Assembly: GCA_029215795.1 (NCBI GenBank)
Contig: JARDYH010000007.1
Span: 60,132,763-60,196,762, forward strand
Reading direction: 5' to 3'
Source of the DNA: Anniella stebbinsi
Taxonomy: Eukaryota > Chordata > Lepidosauria > Squamata > Anniellidae
DNA length: 64,000 nucleotides
Part shown: piece by piece, positions 33,816 to 44,683 of the stretch
How positions within the stretch are numbered: position 1 is the stretch's first letter
How the letters are laid out: every line of letters starts with the position of its first letter
The notes under the pieces: model-generated
Seen by the model: the letters and a program-made list of their open reading frames with translations, nothing else
Database searches by the model: none
Told to the model about the DNA's origin: nothing
Program-made: the position numbers and the translations under genes

Positions 33816-35329
33816 GTGTGCAGTCCTATGCAAGTTGTCGGGCACTACAACTTGTAGGACTTTTTTCTGTCTAAACATGCATAGGATTTCACCCGAAGAG
33901 GCGTAGGGAAAAGAAAGGATAAATCCGTCAGGTAGATCAGAAGCAAAATGCAAAACAACCTGGTTGCCTCTTCTGCAGCATGACCCAACATTTCTCTCCT
34001 TCCAACGCATTAGATTAAGGAAAGTCATTCTACAGCTATTTGCCCTTTCTCCAGCGCCTTGGTTGGCGGAGCAGCATGCTCTCTCGATAACCATGAGACT
34101 GTTGATTCTGTTTACCCTTCCAACATTACTGCGAAGCTAATTGCTCATAACAGTTTCAATTATCCCACAAGGCCTGTGTTCCAGGAGAGAGAGAAAACCC
34201 ATAGAAATATACAGGACACTCAGTCCTCAGCAGGATGAGCTCCACTAACTCTTAATAAAAATAGTCATCCATCACTTATGGCCTTTCCAAAGAAAGACAG
34301 AGGTTGAGGGGACTGGGAAAGGAACAGCCACGGATGTTTGCAACAGACATCTGCATCGACTGATGCAAATCAAAGCGTCATCATTACAGCTCAGGTTTTT
34401 TACAAGGCAAAATGCACCGTCCACAAATGAAATGGCCAAGACACCCGAGAGAGAGAGAGAGAGAGATGAGCCCAGCTCCTTTCTGTGAAGGCTGCACTTG
34501 AAAAAGTATAGCAAAACTTAAACTTTGCAAGCGACCCGCCTCTCCCCGCAAAAGCTGCACTTTGGCAACAAGTAGCAAGAGTCGAGTTTTTGGGTTTCAC
34601 GTACACGGAGTTTTCACTTGAACAACAGGCTTTCCCAGGGTCAAAATCACCCGTCAGAAAGGCTTCCGGGAAAGTTACTAAGTTCCCTGCTAACTGGCCC
34701 ACGGAACAGAGAGGTCAGGGAAAGCTACAAGCCTTTGCAAGCCAAGACCACGCGCGCGCGCACCCACTTCCCCCTTGCAAACTGGAAATGCTGGAGGAAG
34801 TGCGAGGCCACCCAGCTGATCCCCATGTTAGAAATAAGCTGGTGTCTCGCCCTTGGGGAGGAAGGTATCTGGGGGGCGGGGGGGGTTCTTAAGTACACAT
34901 TAAAACCCCACTGACGGCAAAACGCCCCCCAAAGTCTGGTTAGTTTGTTTTGCTGGTTACTCTTTAGGAAAGCAAAACGGCCAAGGAGAGCCCTTTCCTG
35001 CTACAGATCCGCGCCTGCTCCTGCTGAGCCCTGCTGCATGGCCTTGCAAAGGGGGGGGGGGGTCTTGCTTTCCCCAACCACCCCCCTCCTTTAGGAAATG
35101 TTGCTTTTTCTTCTCAAACAAAAACAACAAGCAAGTCCCAAACACATAGATCTACCTTGCTATAATCCACATTACTCAGTCCTTCACAGCAATCCAAAGA
35201 AGAGAGGAGATGCATTAAAAACTACAGCTTAATATCAAATATTGGCACCCTATGCTTTCGGTAGGTCTGTCTCCCAAGCATAAAGGGGGGGATTTAACAG
35301 CGACCCCCCCCCTCCCCGCCTCTTAACTT

Positions 35330-35560
35330 AACTGATGCAACGCAAATCGCAAAGAGCGACTTGCAGCTTCCTGCTTACTCATCGCTAACAATGCCTTGCG
35401 CAGCATGCTGGGAAATGTCGTTTTCCCCCCTCTCCATCTTTGTTTCGCTCGCAGCTCTTCTTCAGAGAAGAACTGCAAGACCCAGAAGGCAATGCGAGGC
35501 AGAAAGCTTGAGCTAACCCCCCCCCCCGAAAAAGCCTTTCTTCGGGAATGCACCCAAACA
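35330..35560. promoter_or_regulatory. Candidate promoter with two ZNF143/THAP11-like motifs
   Basis: This stretch is richer in CpG than its surroundings. It carries a motif at 35402-35422 whose reverse complement contains TTTCCCAGCATGC, close to the ZNF143 consensus ACTACAATTCCCAGCATGC. A second, oppositely oriented site at 35471-35496 reads AACTGCAAGACCCAGAAGGC followed by AATGCG, close to ACTACAnnTCCCAGAAnGC with a GCG tail. Such pairs are typical of CpG-island and bidirectional promoters. The position, 3.6 kb upstream of the PEMT start-codon exon, fits a PEMT promoter. The transcription start and first donor site were not identified, so this is inference from motifs only. Confidence 0.35.
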
Positions 35561-35926
35561 GACTAAGCACCGACAAACCGTGTAAGGCAGAAGCTAAACG
35601 TGAGTTCAGTTCACACGTTACTCATGTTCCAACGCGTGTAATACGGAGGACAAGCCCCGTTCCCTAACAAGTGTCCCTGTATTGCACACGGTACATTTTC
35701 TTAGGTATATGAGCAATAAATAAATAAAATTCGTATATTGTGTGTGGGGAGAAAATAAAACGTGGAGCTGTCCTTTCACACATTACCCTGCAGGTTTGCC
35801 ACATAGTGTGCACTGAACCGGCACCTCCCTGACAGATGTAGCTGGATTTATTTATTTTATTAAATTATTTTATTACAATAATATTTCTGCTTTCCACTAA
35901 AAATAATGCTCAAGATGGCAAATCAT

Positions 35927-35960
<34 letters not shown>
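35927..35960 (+). repeat. GT microsatellite
   Basis: GT run of about 32 bp upstream of the candidate promoter. Confidence 0.9.
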
Positions 35961-35962
<2 letters not shown>

Positions 35963-37095
35963 CACCAGGTAAAATACAGAACTTATCGTTAAACTATAAA
36001 AACATAACAATAAGAAACCCCCCAGCTTAAACACACCAATACGAAAAGTAATAAACAGTAGACCAGCAATTAAAACCCTCCTTCTGCAAACAACAAATCA
36101 GCTTAAAGGATTGAATAAAAAATGTCTTTGCCTGTGGCGCAAAGGACAGCGGCATGGAGAGACCTTGGCCAGAGCATGGGAGCAGCCACCGAGAAGGCCC
36201 TCCAATAATGGGTGTCTGCAATCTGTTACATGCCATGCTCTTTCCAAGCTTTTACCTTCCATCCATCTGCCCTGCTAGGATTTGCAATGAGACAAGCAAG
36301 TAGCTGCACTTGTGGTTCTCATCATTGCCCAACGTAACTGCTGTCTCATCGGCTATTAACTGTATGGAACGTATCCCAGCAGCTGCAGCACATGAAATAG
36401 CAGGCTGTGCGCCCTGTGGCCCCTCACCGTTCATGCAAAAGCATTTACATGGATGTGCAGCAGAGCTCGAATCCACTCGGGGCAATCCTCTGCATGCGCA
36501 CACCTGTTAGGAAGTAAACCCCACTGAAGAAGAACGGCACTTAGTTTTGAGCAAACATGCTTAGGACTGCACCAAACTTGCAGAGAAATGTTGTTCAGGG
36601 GAACTGAACAACATTTTCACAAATTAAACCTAGAAACACTAGCCCCCCCAACAACAAAAAAATCTGGTCAAAATTGGAGCACTGATTTGCCAGGGGAGGA
36701 GAGCAGTAAATAAGTCCTTTTCCTGGTGGTAGTTGGAGCATATAGAAACAAAGAAAGTAAAGGGGGGGATCATATTTCCGACACTGACCTGGATTGCTTA
36801 TTGTGGAAGCTCTGGGTGGTGCAAAGACCAACTAACTAAGTCCCGCTGGTTACCGGCAAACCTGGACTTCGCACTGTACACAGGCAGAAATCCAGAGACG
36901 GGTGTTCAGTAGCTGGTGACTGGTACATACATAGACCTGACCTTTCTTCCCCACCAAGGCTCTGCAGGAGTGTGTGCTGAGGTTGCAGATGTCACCGGGT
37001 AACTGAGGTAGGGTAACAGAACCGTCCGCTCACAGCGTGACCTGGGCAAGAGTATGACACTGGATTATTTAAATATATTTGCAGTTATTAAAAAG

Positions 37096-37270
37096 GGAGC
37101 TAGCACTCCGTTGGGGTTAGGATGCTGGATTTACCACCAATGGAGCAGACCTGGGTTCAAATCCCAATACAGCCATGGAGGATCACTGGAAGATCACTTG
37201 CTCTCAGCCCAGTTTCCTCACCCGGGGATAACTGTATCAATGCAGTCACAACAACCCTGTGAGGTAAGCT
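37096..37270 (+). mobile_element. SINE fragment, diverged
   Basis: GACCTGGGTTCAAATCCC (B-box-like), CAGCCATGGAGGATCACTGG, CTCTCAGCCCAGTTTCCTCA and ACAACCCTGTGAGGTAAGC mark an old copy of the same SINE class. It explains most of the open frame at 37054-37599. Confidence 0.55.
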
Positions 37271-37974
37271 TGGCTAAGTCTGCCACTTCGCTGCCTCTGA
37301 CCACAATACAATATTGGAGCCTCCAGCAGTCAGGCCTGAATCCTGGCACATTTTGCCCAATGTTTTGGAAGGTTGAGTCAGCACTTAGCGCAGGTCTGGA
37401 TTTGCCCAAAAGGTCTTGCTTTTTGTCTTTGAAGCATGACTACCCCCTTCCTAGTGGACTCTTAAAGGAGCTTATTTCTGTTTCTTCAGAGCGACAGAGA
37501 GAGATTGGCAAACACATTTGCAAAATGATCTCTAAGCATCATTTTGCAAAATTAAGATTAAATTGCACAAAACCAGTATTGACTGCAAGTGCTTTTTAAA
37601 TCTCATAACTACCATAATGACGTTCTTAAAGTTATGCCAAAAAAAAAAAAAGTTGGAGCAAAAATAATTTAGTGTTTTTATGTGAAGATTAAAAGGCTGT
37701 ACAGAAAGAACCAGGAGGCAGGGGATATTGCTAAGAAGGAACAATAGATCTAGTGATAACTCCGTAACAGTGCAATCTTATACATGTCTATTCAAAAGGG
37801 AGCCCCATTGAGTTCAAAAGAACTCATGCCCAGTAGACCTTACTTGAGAGAAAATATTGTTAAAACAGAAGATTTACTGTGAAACAGACTGTCATGTTCA
37901 GAAATCTAATATGTGGGACAAAAGCTCGCTCATTCCCTGCACCCCGCAACCGGAAATGCAGTTCGGGTAGTCCA

Positions 37975-38470
37975 GTGAGAACGTAAGAAGAGCCCTGCTA
38001 GTCCAGAATGTTGTTCACACAGGGGCCAATCAACTGTGCATGGGAAATTCACAAGCAGGACATGCGTGCAACAGCACCCTCCCACCCATGTTCCCCAGCA
38101 ACTGGAGTACATAGGCATACTGATCCTGGAGGGAGCACGTAGCCATCAGGACTAGTAGCTATTGATAGCCTTCAGGTCTTTATCCACTTCAACCGCCTTT
38201 TAAAGCCACCCAACACTACATCAGTGAATTCTAGTTTAACTATGCGCTGTGTGAAGTACAGCCATGTTGGCTGGGGATGCTGGGAGTTGAAGTCCTTTTG
38301 GGGGGGGTCTAAACGTGCATAGGATTACATCTTAAATTGATGGTGGTTGCCACATCATGTGGCAGTTCATTCTGTATGTTTAATTACATGTTCTGTGAAA
38401 TGTATACTCTTTTGTCTGCTCTAAGGGGGGGGGGTAACCCAAAAGGAAAAAAACACACTTCTCTGTTCTT
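37975..38470 (+). mobile_element. CR1-like LINE 3' fragment, interrupted
   Basis: GAACGTAAGAAGAGCCCTGC, GCAGGACATGCGTGCAACAG, AGTAGCTATTGATAGCCTTC and TTTAACTATGCGCTGTGTG. Broken near 38255-38335 by a palindromic element containing GGGGATGCTGGGAGTTGAAG, then resumes with GGTTGCCACATCATGTGGCA. Confidence 0.55.
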
Positions 38471-39484
38471 TCCACGCCATGCACCGTTTTATAAACCTCT
38501 GTCACGAGTCCTTAAAATAAAAGGCCTTAAGCAATTTCGCCTTTCCTAATTTTCACTGTTTGAGGTTTTATTTTCCCTGGGTCATTGCCTGCTCCCATGG
38601 TTATGTGCTTATTATGGGCATCAGCAAAAAAACAAAAGAAAAGGGGTGGGGGAAAGTCTTGTCAGTAATTCTTGGACCGTTCTTGGTGGGCACATCTGCT
38701 GCCCGGGGTTGATTTGCCTTCCATGATGTTAGCAAGAAGGGTGCAATTTATGTGTGCAGAAGGCCAGTCCGAGAAGAATGAAACAGCTTGCTTGCTTGCT
38801 TTGCAGGAGGAAGCTTCATTTCAGCCTTCCATGGCCATGCTGGCCGGGAATGATGGGAATTGCAGTCCACACATCTGTAGAAAGCTGGTCTGGATTAACA
38901 ATGTGAATTGTGTTCTGTAACTTCCTTCTTGGAAGGGATTAATAACCCATTCCCATCACTTGGGAAAATTTGCCAGCCTTATACAAACATCCAATTTTCA
39001 AAACCCTTTCAATTGGATGTAAAATAGAGGTGTGGGTGTGGGTGATAGCAATTCTGTTCAAAATGGGAACAAACATGCCAGAGGAACATTTTTCCGAGAT
39101 CTCCTCCAACTTAATTGAACCACGAAACACTCTTTGTGAAATCAGCTTCGTGCTTTTGCATTTTAAAGGAAAACATTATATAAACACTACCATGACTGGC
39201 TCCCCGCATTTTTTACACGTACCGTGAGCTTGCTGAGGGCGAATAAAGGAGCACTTAACTAGCCAGAGAGTACAAGATGCGAATCCTTGATTGGAAAGCC
39301 TTTCTGAACACACAAGAGCTTCGACTGGGTATTGCGGGATTGAAATAAACAGCAAGGGAATGCATGCAAAGGAGATTTCTCCAGCCTTTCACCCCACAAT
39401 TGAAACAGCTTTCCCCAATTTATTTGAATTTCTGAAAACAGCTTTCTCTGCAGAGAGGTAACAAAGACGCTGCAGACAACATCC

Positions 39485-39600
39485 ATCCACCGTGGTTAAA
39501 GCCACGGTTTAAGGTGTCTTCTGAACACAGCCCGGCTTTCTGGCTTAACCACCGTGGTTAAAGCCATGGTTTAAGGTGTTTTCTGAACGGGGCCACTGTC
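39485..39600. mobile_element. hAT-like palindromic fragment, duplicated
   Basis: CCACCGTGGTTAAAGCCACG, TTTAAGGTGTCTTCTGAACA is followed by a second very similar block (CCACCGTGGTTAAAGCCATG, GTGTTTTCTGAACGGGGCC). A related fragment with AAACCATGGTTATGTAGCC is at about 4452-4515. Confidence 0.45.
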
Positions 39601-41509
39601 TCTTAGTTCCAGCATCCTTCTTGCCCTAGTGGCCATCTAAAGGTCACTAGGGCACCCCAGTGGGGTGTGAAGGCAACAGCCTTTCATTGCTGCTTGTGCC
39701 CCCATGCAACTGACACCCACAGTGGCTTACTGCCCCTGAACATATAGCCATCACAGCTAATAGTGCCTGAGAGACTTCGTCTCTTCCACACATTTCTTTT
39801 AAAATAATATAAGGAGTGGTCATCGCAAGGAGGCCCACTGAGGGCAGCCTGCCGGGGAGAGGATACTAGGAGCATCTCTGCCAACCCCCAGAAACCTGGA
39901 GCCAGCCCTGAGAACAACCATAGGAACGTTACGAAAGTGACACAAAAAATGCCAGATCTCTCCTTTTAAAAAGAATAGAAAACCAAAAAGGTCATTTCTG
40001 AAAACTCTGTTGTTTTTCACAGAAGAGCCAAGGGAAGTCAAGGCTACGGCTTCATCCCTCTCGTAAATATTTAGACTGTGAAGGCTTAACTGTCATATTT
40101 TTGTGCAGGTTTGCTCTGGATTTCTTCTTGCTATGGTACATTTGTCGAGTTAAAGCCTGTAAAAGAGGAGAAACGTTAACACTGTTCACTCTCCAGCTTC
40201 CAAAACAAACCTTCCAAGGGAAATGTTCGCGTTTTCCACAAACTCTGATGACCAACGACGGGCCTCTTTCCACAACTCTCTGGGTGTGTGGGAGGTTTGT
40301 ACATGCCAGCTTTCCATCTGTGACAAGAAGGCTGTCATAAACAACCACCAGCCATATGTGACTACAACTTCCATCATCCCCATCCATCATGGCCACCAGC
40401 CATGGAGACTGGGAATGATGGGAATTGCAGACCAACACATCAAGCACTCCGTCGGGGAAGACAGATCTAGCCTCTCCTCAGTCTTACTAAGCCCTACACC
40501 ATGGGTCCTTGGGTGGCCAGATCCATCTCCTCCAGCAAGGCCTGGAGTTGCAAAATTGGCTTGAGGAGAGTACGAAAAACGAAGAACGTTGTCCTCCAAA
40601 ATCCCTCAGATTCATTTTAATTAAGGTCACCTTCCTATTCACAAAGAGAAGGTATTCATAATGTTGAGGAGTCAGCATGATGGAATGACCTGCCAAATGC
40701 CGTGTTAATGAATGACTGGTGGCAACCCTTTTTTACCCATGGTGAGATTCACGGACAATACGAGTCAGTCTTCCTAATTAGAGAGCCAATGTCACAAGTC
40801 TTCCATTTTGGTGCAGCTCTTTCTAACTCAGCACTTGCGAACACGGGCATTTCGTCTTGGCTGGGGATGCTGGCTGAAGATAGGAAATTTAGTGTCAGAG
40901 AAAGTTAGTCACCAGCAGTCCTTAGGAGAGCAGGAGGCACAAACCAAGAACTGCAAGCCAGGAGTCAAGAATCGCAAATCAGGATATACAAATGAGGAGC
41001 CAGAAGGAAGGAGCCAGGAATCACAAGCTAGAATTGAAAGCCAGGAATGAGGGACAATGCAAAGATCTGGTATCAGCATGACAGGGCAAATTATGGGTTC
41101 CAAAGGGGAAAGTGTAGGGCCCAACGGCATTCTGGGAAAATGAAGATGGTTACAGTTGCTGCCGCCTCTTCACTTTTATTATCAGCTCTGGGCTGCCCAC
41201 TGCCGACTCTCAAGGCCACCCAACTTTTTTATTCTTGTTAACCTCCTGGGAGACCACCAAGGCAGGGCTGGGAGGGGCTGGTGGGCATCTGGCAGATGTT
41301 CAAGTGTCAAAACTCTACCCCTAGAGGTGTATCTGAAAGGAGTTATTAGCAGAGCTGTTATTCCAGTTCTTGCACTGAATGACACATTCTGATGTTTGCC
41401 ACTTTCACAAAAAAGGCAGTCTGGCTTTACGTACTGCAAAGGGACAAGGACAAACCATCTTAACAGGTGCTGAAAGGCTTGTGCGTTAGACGAAGGGCTA
41501 AAGTTATCT

Positions 41510-41760
41510 AGGGAAATGCTGAAAGAGTGTATTCTCCCCTCTGAGCCAGCCAGTGCTCTGAGATCTTCTGGGGAGGCCCTTCTCTCAGTCCCACCAACAT
41601 CCCAGGTACGCCTGATGGGTACGGGTAAGAGGGCCTTCTCCGTTGCTGCTCCAAGGCACTAGACCTCCCTTCCTAAGGCATCCAGATTGGTACTCTCTGT
41701 GCTATCCTGCCGGAGGCAGGCAAAAACTTTTTTATTCCAGAAGGCTTTTCGACTGCTATC
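41510..41760 (+). mobile_element. L2-like LINE ORF2 3' fragment
   Basis: GAGGCCCTTCTCTCAGTCCC, AGAGGGCCTTCTCCGTTGC, CACTAGACCTCCCTTCC and AAACTTTTTTATTCCAGAAG are diverged versions of the ORF2 end seen at 5520-5710. It directly precedes the satellite array. Confidence 0.55.
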
Positions 41761-41885
41761 ACAGCCAGTAAAGAAGAGTGCTTAAAGTGTTGGACTGACA
41801 TACTTCATCAGGTTGTTTTGAGGACGAGATGGAGAGGAGGATGACGATGAAGTAAACTGCCTTGATTTTCTTGGAAGATGAAAAA
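41756..41885 (+). repeat. SINE-like remnant at the left edge of the array
   Basis: It contains TAAAGTGTTGGACTGACATA, then TCATCAGGTTGTTTTGAGGA and GATGGAGAGGAGGATGA. This resembles a shortened copy of the tRNA-SINE at 33571-33815 (AAGTGTTGGACTGGGAG; CACAGGGTTGTTGTTGTGAG; AAAATGGAGAGGAGGAGGAT) with its middle deleted. The same remnant recurs four times inside the array. Confidence 0.6.
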
Positions 41886-43711
41886 CGCAAAGCCCACCCC
41901 ATGAAGGGGAGACAGGGAGGGAGACTGGCACCCAAGATCTGAAGACAGGCAATTTCTTAGTCAACCCCATTAAGGGGAGACTGGACAGAAAGTAGAGATC
42001 CCTAACAATAACATCTGCTCTTCCCATAAGGATAAGACTGACTAGGAAGCTGTGTTCCTTAACAATAACCACTGGTCTCCTCATAAAGATGAGACCAGCC
42101 AGGACGCTGTAATCCCTAGCAATAGTCACTGCTCTATCCATGAAGAGGACACAGGCCAGGAAGCTGTGTTCGCTAGCAATGCTCACTGTTCTCCTCATAA
42201 AGGGGAGACCTACCAAGAAGCTGTGATTCCTAATTATAACCACTGCTCTCCCAATAAAGAGGAAACCAGCCAGGAAGCTGTGATGTCTGGCAATCATCAC
42301 TGCTCTCCTCATAAAGGGGAGACCAGCCAGGAAGCTGTAATCCCTGGCAATAGGTCAGGAAGCTGTGATCCCTAGCACTGGGCCAGGAAGCTGTGATCGC
42401 AAGCAATACTCACTGCTCTCCCCATAAAGGGGGGACTGGCTAGGAAGCTGTGATTGCTAGCAATACTCACTGCTCTGCCAATAAAGGGGGACTGGCTGGG
42501 AAGCCGTGAAGCCAAGTAAATAATCACTGGTCTCCCCATAAAGGGGAGACCAGCCAGAAAGCTGTGATCCCTAACAATGTGCCAGAAAGCTGTGATGCCT
42601 AGCAATGATCACTGCTCTCCCCATAAAGGGGAGACCGGCCAGAAAGCTGTGATCGCTAGCAATGGGCAAGGAAGCTGTAATCGCTAGCAATACTCATTGC
42701 TCTCCCCATAAAGAAGAGATTGGCCAGGAAGCTGTGATGTCTGGCAATAATCACTGCTCTCTTCATAAAGGGGAGACTGGCCAGGAAGCTGTGATCCCTA
42801 GCAATTGTCCAGGACGCTGTGATCCCTAGCAATGGGCCAGGAAGCTGTGATCCCTAGCAATACTCACTGCTCTCCCCATAAAGGGGAGATCGGCCACGAA
42901 GCTGAGATCCCAAACAATGGGCCAGGAAGCTGTGATCCCTAGCAATGCTCATAGATCTCGACATAAAGGGGGGACTGGCTAGGAAGCCATGAAGCCAAGT
43001 AAATAATCAATGCTCTCCTCATAAAGGGGAGACCAGCCAGAATGCTGCGATCCCTAACAATGGACAAGAAAGCTGTGATTGCTAGCAATACTCACTGCTC
43101 TCCCCATAAAGGGAAGATCGGCCACGAAGCTGAGATCCCAAACAATGGGCCGGAAAGCTGTGATCCCTAGCAATACTCACTGCTCTCCTCATAAAGGGGA
43201 CACCGGCCAGGAAGCTGTGAACCCTAGCAATGCTCATAGATCTCGCCATAAAGGGGGGACTGGCTAGGAAGCCATGAAGCCAAGTAAATAACCACTGCTC
43301 TCCTCATAAAGGGGAGACCAGCCAAGAAGCTTTGATCTCTAACAATGTGCCAGAAAGCTGTGATCGCTAGCAATGATCACTGCTCTCCCAATAAAGGGGA
43401 GGCCTGCCATGAAGCTGTGATCCCTAAATATAACCACTGCTCTCCTCATAAAGGGGAGACTGGCCAGGAAGCTGTGATCCCTAGCAATGGGCCAGGAACC
43501 TGTGATCGCTAGCAATACTCACTACTCTCCCCATAAAGAAGAGACTGGCCAGGAAGCTGTGATGTCTGGTGATAATCACTGCTCTCCTCAAAAAGGGGAG
43601 ACTAGCCAGGAAGCTTTGATCCCTAGCTCTCCCCATAAAGGGGAGACCGGCCAGGAAGGTGTGAGGGCCACAAATAAGCAGTCCCGTCCCTGTGAAGGCA
43701 GTGCTTTCCTC

Positions 43712-43852
43712 TCACGCCATCATGGCTGTACGTACAGGCATCCATTCTTCGGCAGCTGCATTCATTTTCCTTTCAATCCATCCGGGACATGGAAAGAACT
43801 GCCCATGGAAGTCTTTGGCAATGCCAGCGAAGGCAGATTCGTCAATCCAAAT
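43712..43852 (-). other. Protein-like segment in satellite module, copy a
   Basis: On the minus strand a plausible splice acceptor (pyrimidine-rich, ending CTGTTCCAG) precedes a 46-codon open stretch beginning IWIDESAFAGIAKDFHGQFF and ending RTAMMA before a stop. It reads like a real protein or last coding exon, but I do not recognise the family. It recurs at three further sites in the array, so it may be a captured exon or part of an old transposon. Module flanks include a SINE-like remnant (about 43931-44060). Confidence 0.35.
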
Positions 43853-44296
43853 CTGGAACAGATAATCAGCGTGGGGCCAAGGAAGAGAAAAGTACAATCA
43901 GCATATAAGAAGTAAGCAAAATCCAATGACTACTATCACAGCCAGTGAAGCAGAGTGCTTAAAGTGTTGGACTGACGTACCTCATCACGTTGTTTTGAGG
44001 ACGAGATGGAGAGGAGGATGACGATGAAGTAAACCGCCTTGATTTTCTTGAAAGATGAAAAAAGCAAAGCCCACCCCATGAAGGGGAAACAGGGAGGGAG
44101 ACTAGCACCCAAGGTCTGAAGACATGGAATTACTAAAACAACCCCATTAAGGGGAGACTAGCCAGGAAGTTGAGATCTCTAGCAATGATCACTGCTCTCC
44201 CCATAAAAGGGAGACCTGCCATAAAGCTGTGATCCCTAAATATAAATGCAGGTTGCTTACCTGTAACTGTAGTTCTTCGAGTGGTCATCTGTGCAT

Positions 44297-44432
44297 TCAC
44301 ACTTATGGGCTCGCGCCGACGCCGAGCCTGCTTCCGGGAAACTTAGCTAGCTTAGACTTTTGGCGGGAACCCCTCCCCCACCATCCTATCGCGCATGCTC
44401 AGGGCTCCCGCCACTCCTTTACCTCAGTTCTC
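44297..44432 (+). repeat. DIRS copy 2 left inverted terminal repeat
   Basis: Pairs with 49957-50092 with about one difference (GCTCAGGG against GCTTAGGG). Its shorter GGGCTCCCGCC stretch is shared with copy 3 and separates both from copy 1. Confidence 0.9.
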
Positions 44433-44542
44433 TGAGACCGCTTGGCCCCTTGACTAAGGCATAACTATGTCAATAGACCACGAGCATGGCGAACCAATTG
44501 ACAATCACAAAAGCGATGCCAAGAGGGGACGGTGGGTGGGTT

Positions 44543-44635
44543 GTGTGAATGCACAGATGACCACTCGAAGAACTACAGTTACAGGTAAGCAACCTGCATT
44601 TCTTCTTCGTGGTCTCTGTGCATCACACTTATGGG
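44543..44635 (-). repeat. DIRS copy 2 internal complementary region
   Basis: Complement of the left end (44543-44601) followed directly by complement of the right end (44602-44635). It carries the same ACACTTATGGG variant as both ends of this copy. Confidence 0.9.
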
Positions 44636-44683
44636 CGAATAATAAGCAGAAACTTACCGGAGGTGGGTAGGCATGCTGGTTGG

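Larger units (their letters stand above)
31794..41885. other. PEMT 5' region: upstream intron or flank, no exon recognised
   Basis: About 10 kb separates exon A from the satellite array. It contains one well-preserved tRNA-SINE (33571-33815), a degraded SINE (37096-37270), a CR1-like fragment (37975-38470), several palindromic DNA-transposon fragments, an L2-like LINE tail (41510-41760), GA and GT microsatellites and a possible promoter (35330-35560). The longest open frame (37054-37599, plus strand) runs through SINE sequence and is not a gene. No first exon could be fixed. Confidence 0.5.

Noticed and set aside
37054..37599. 181-codon plus-strand ORF
   Set aside because: It runs across a degraded SINE and shows no recognisable domain.
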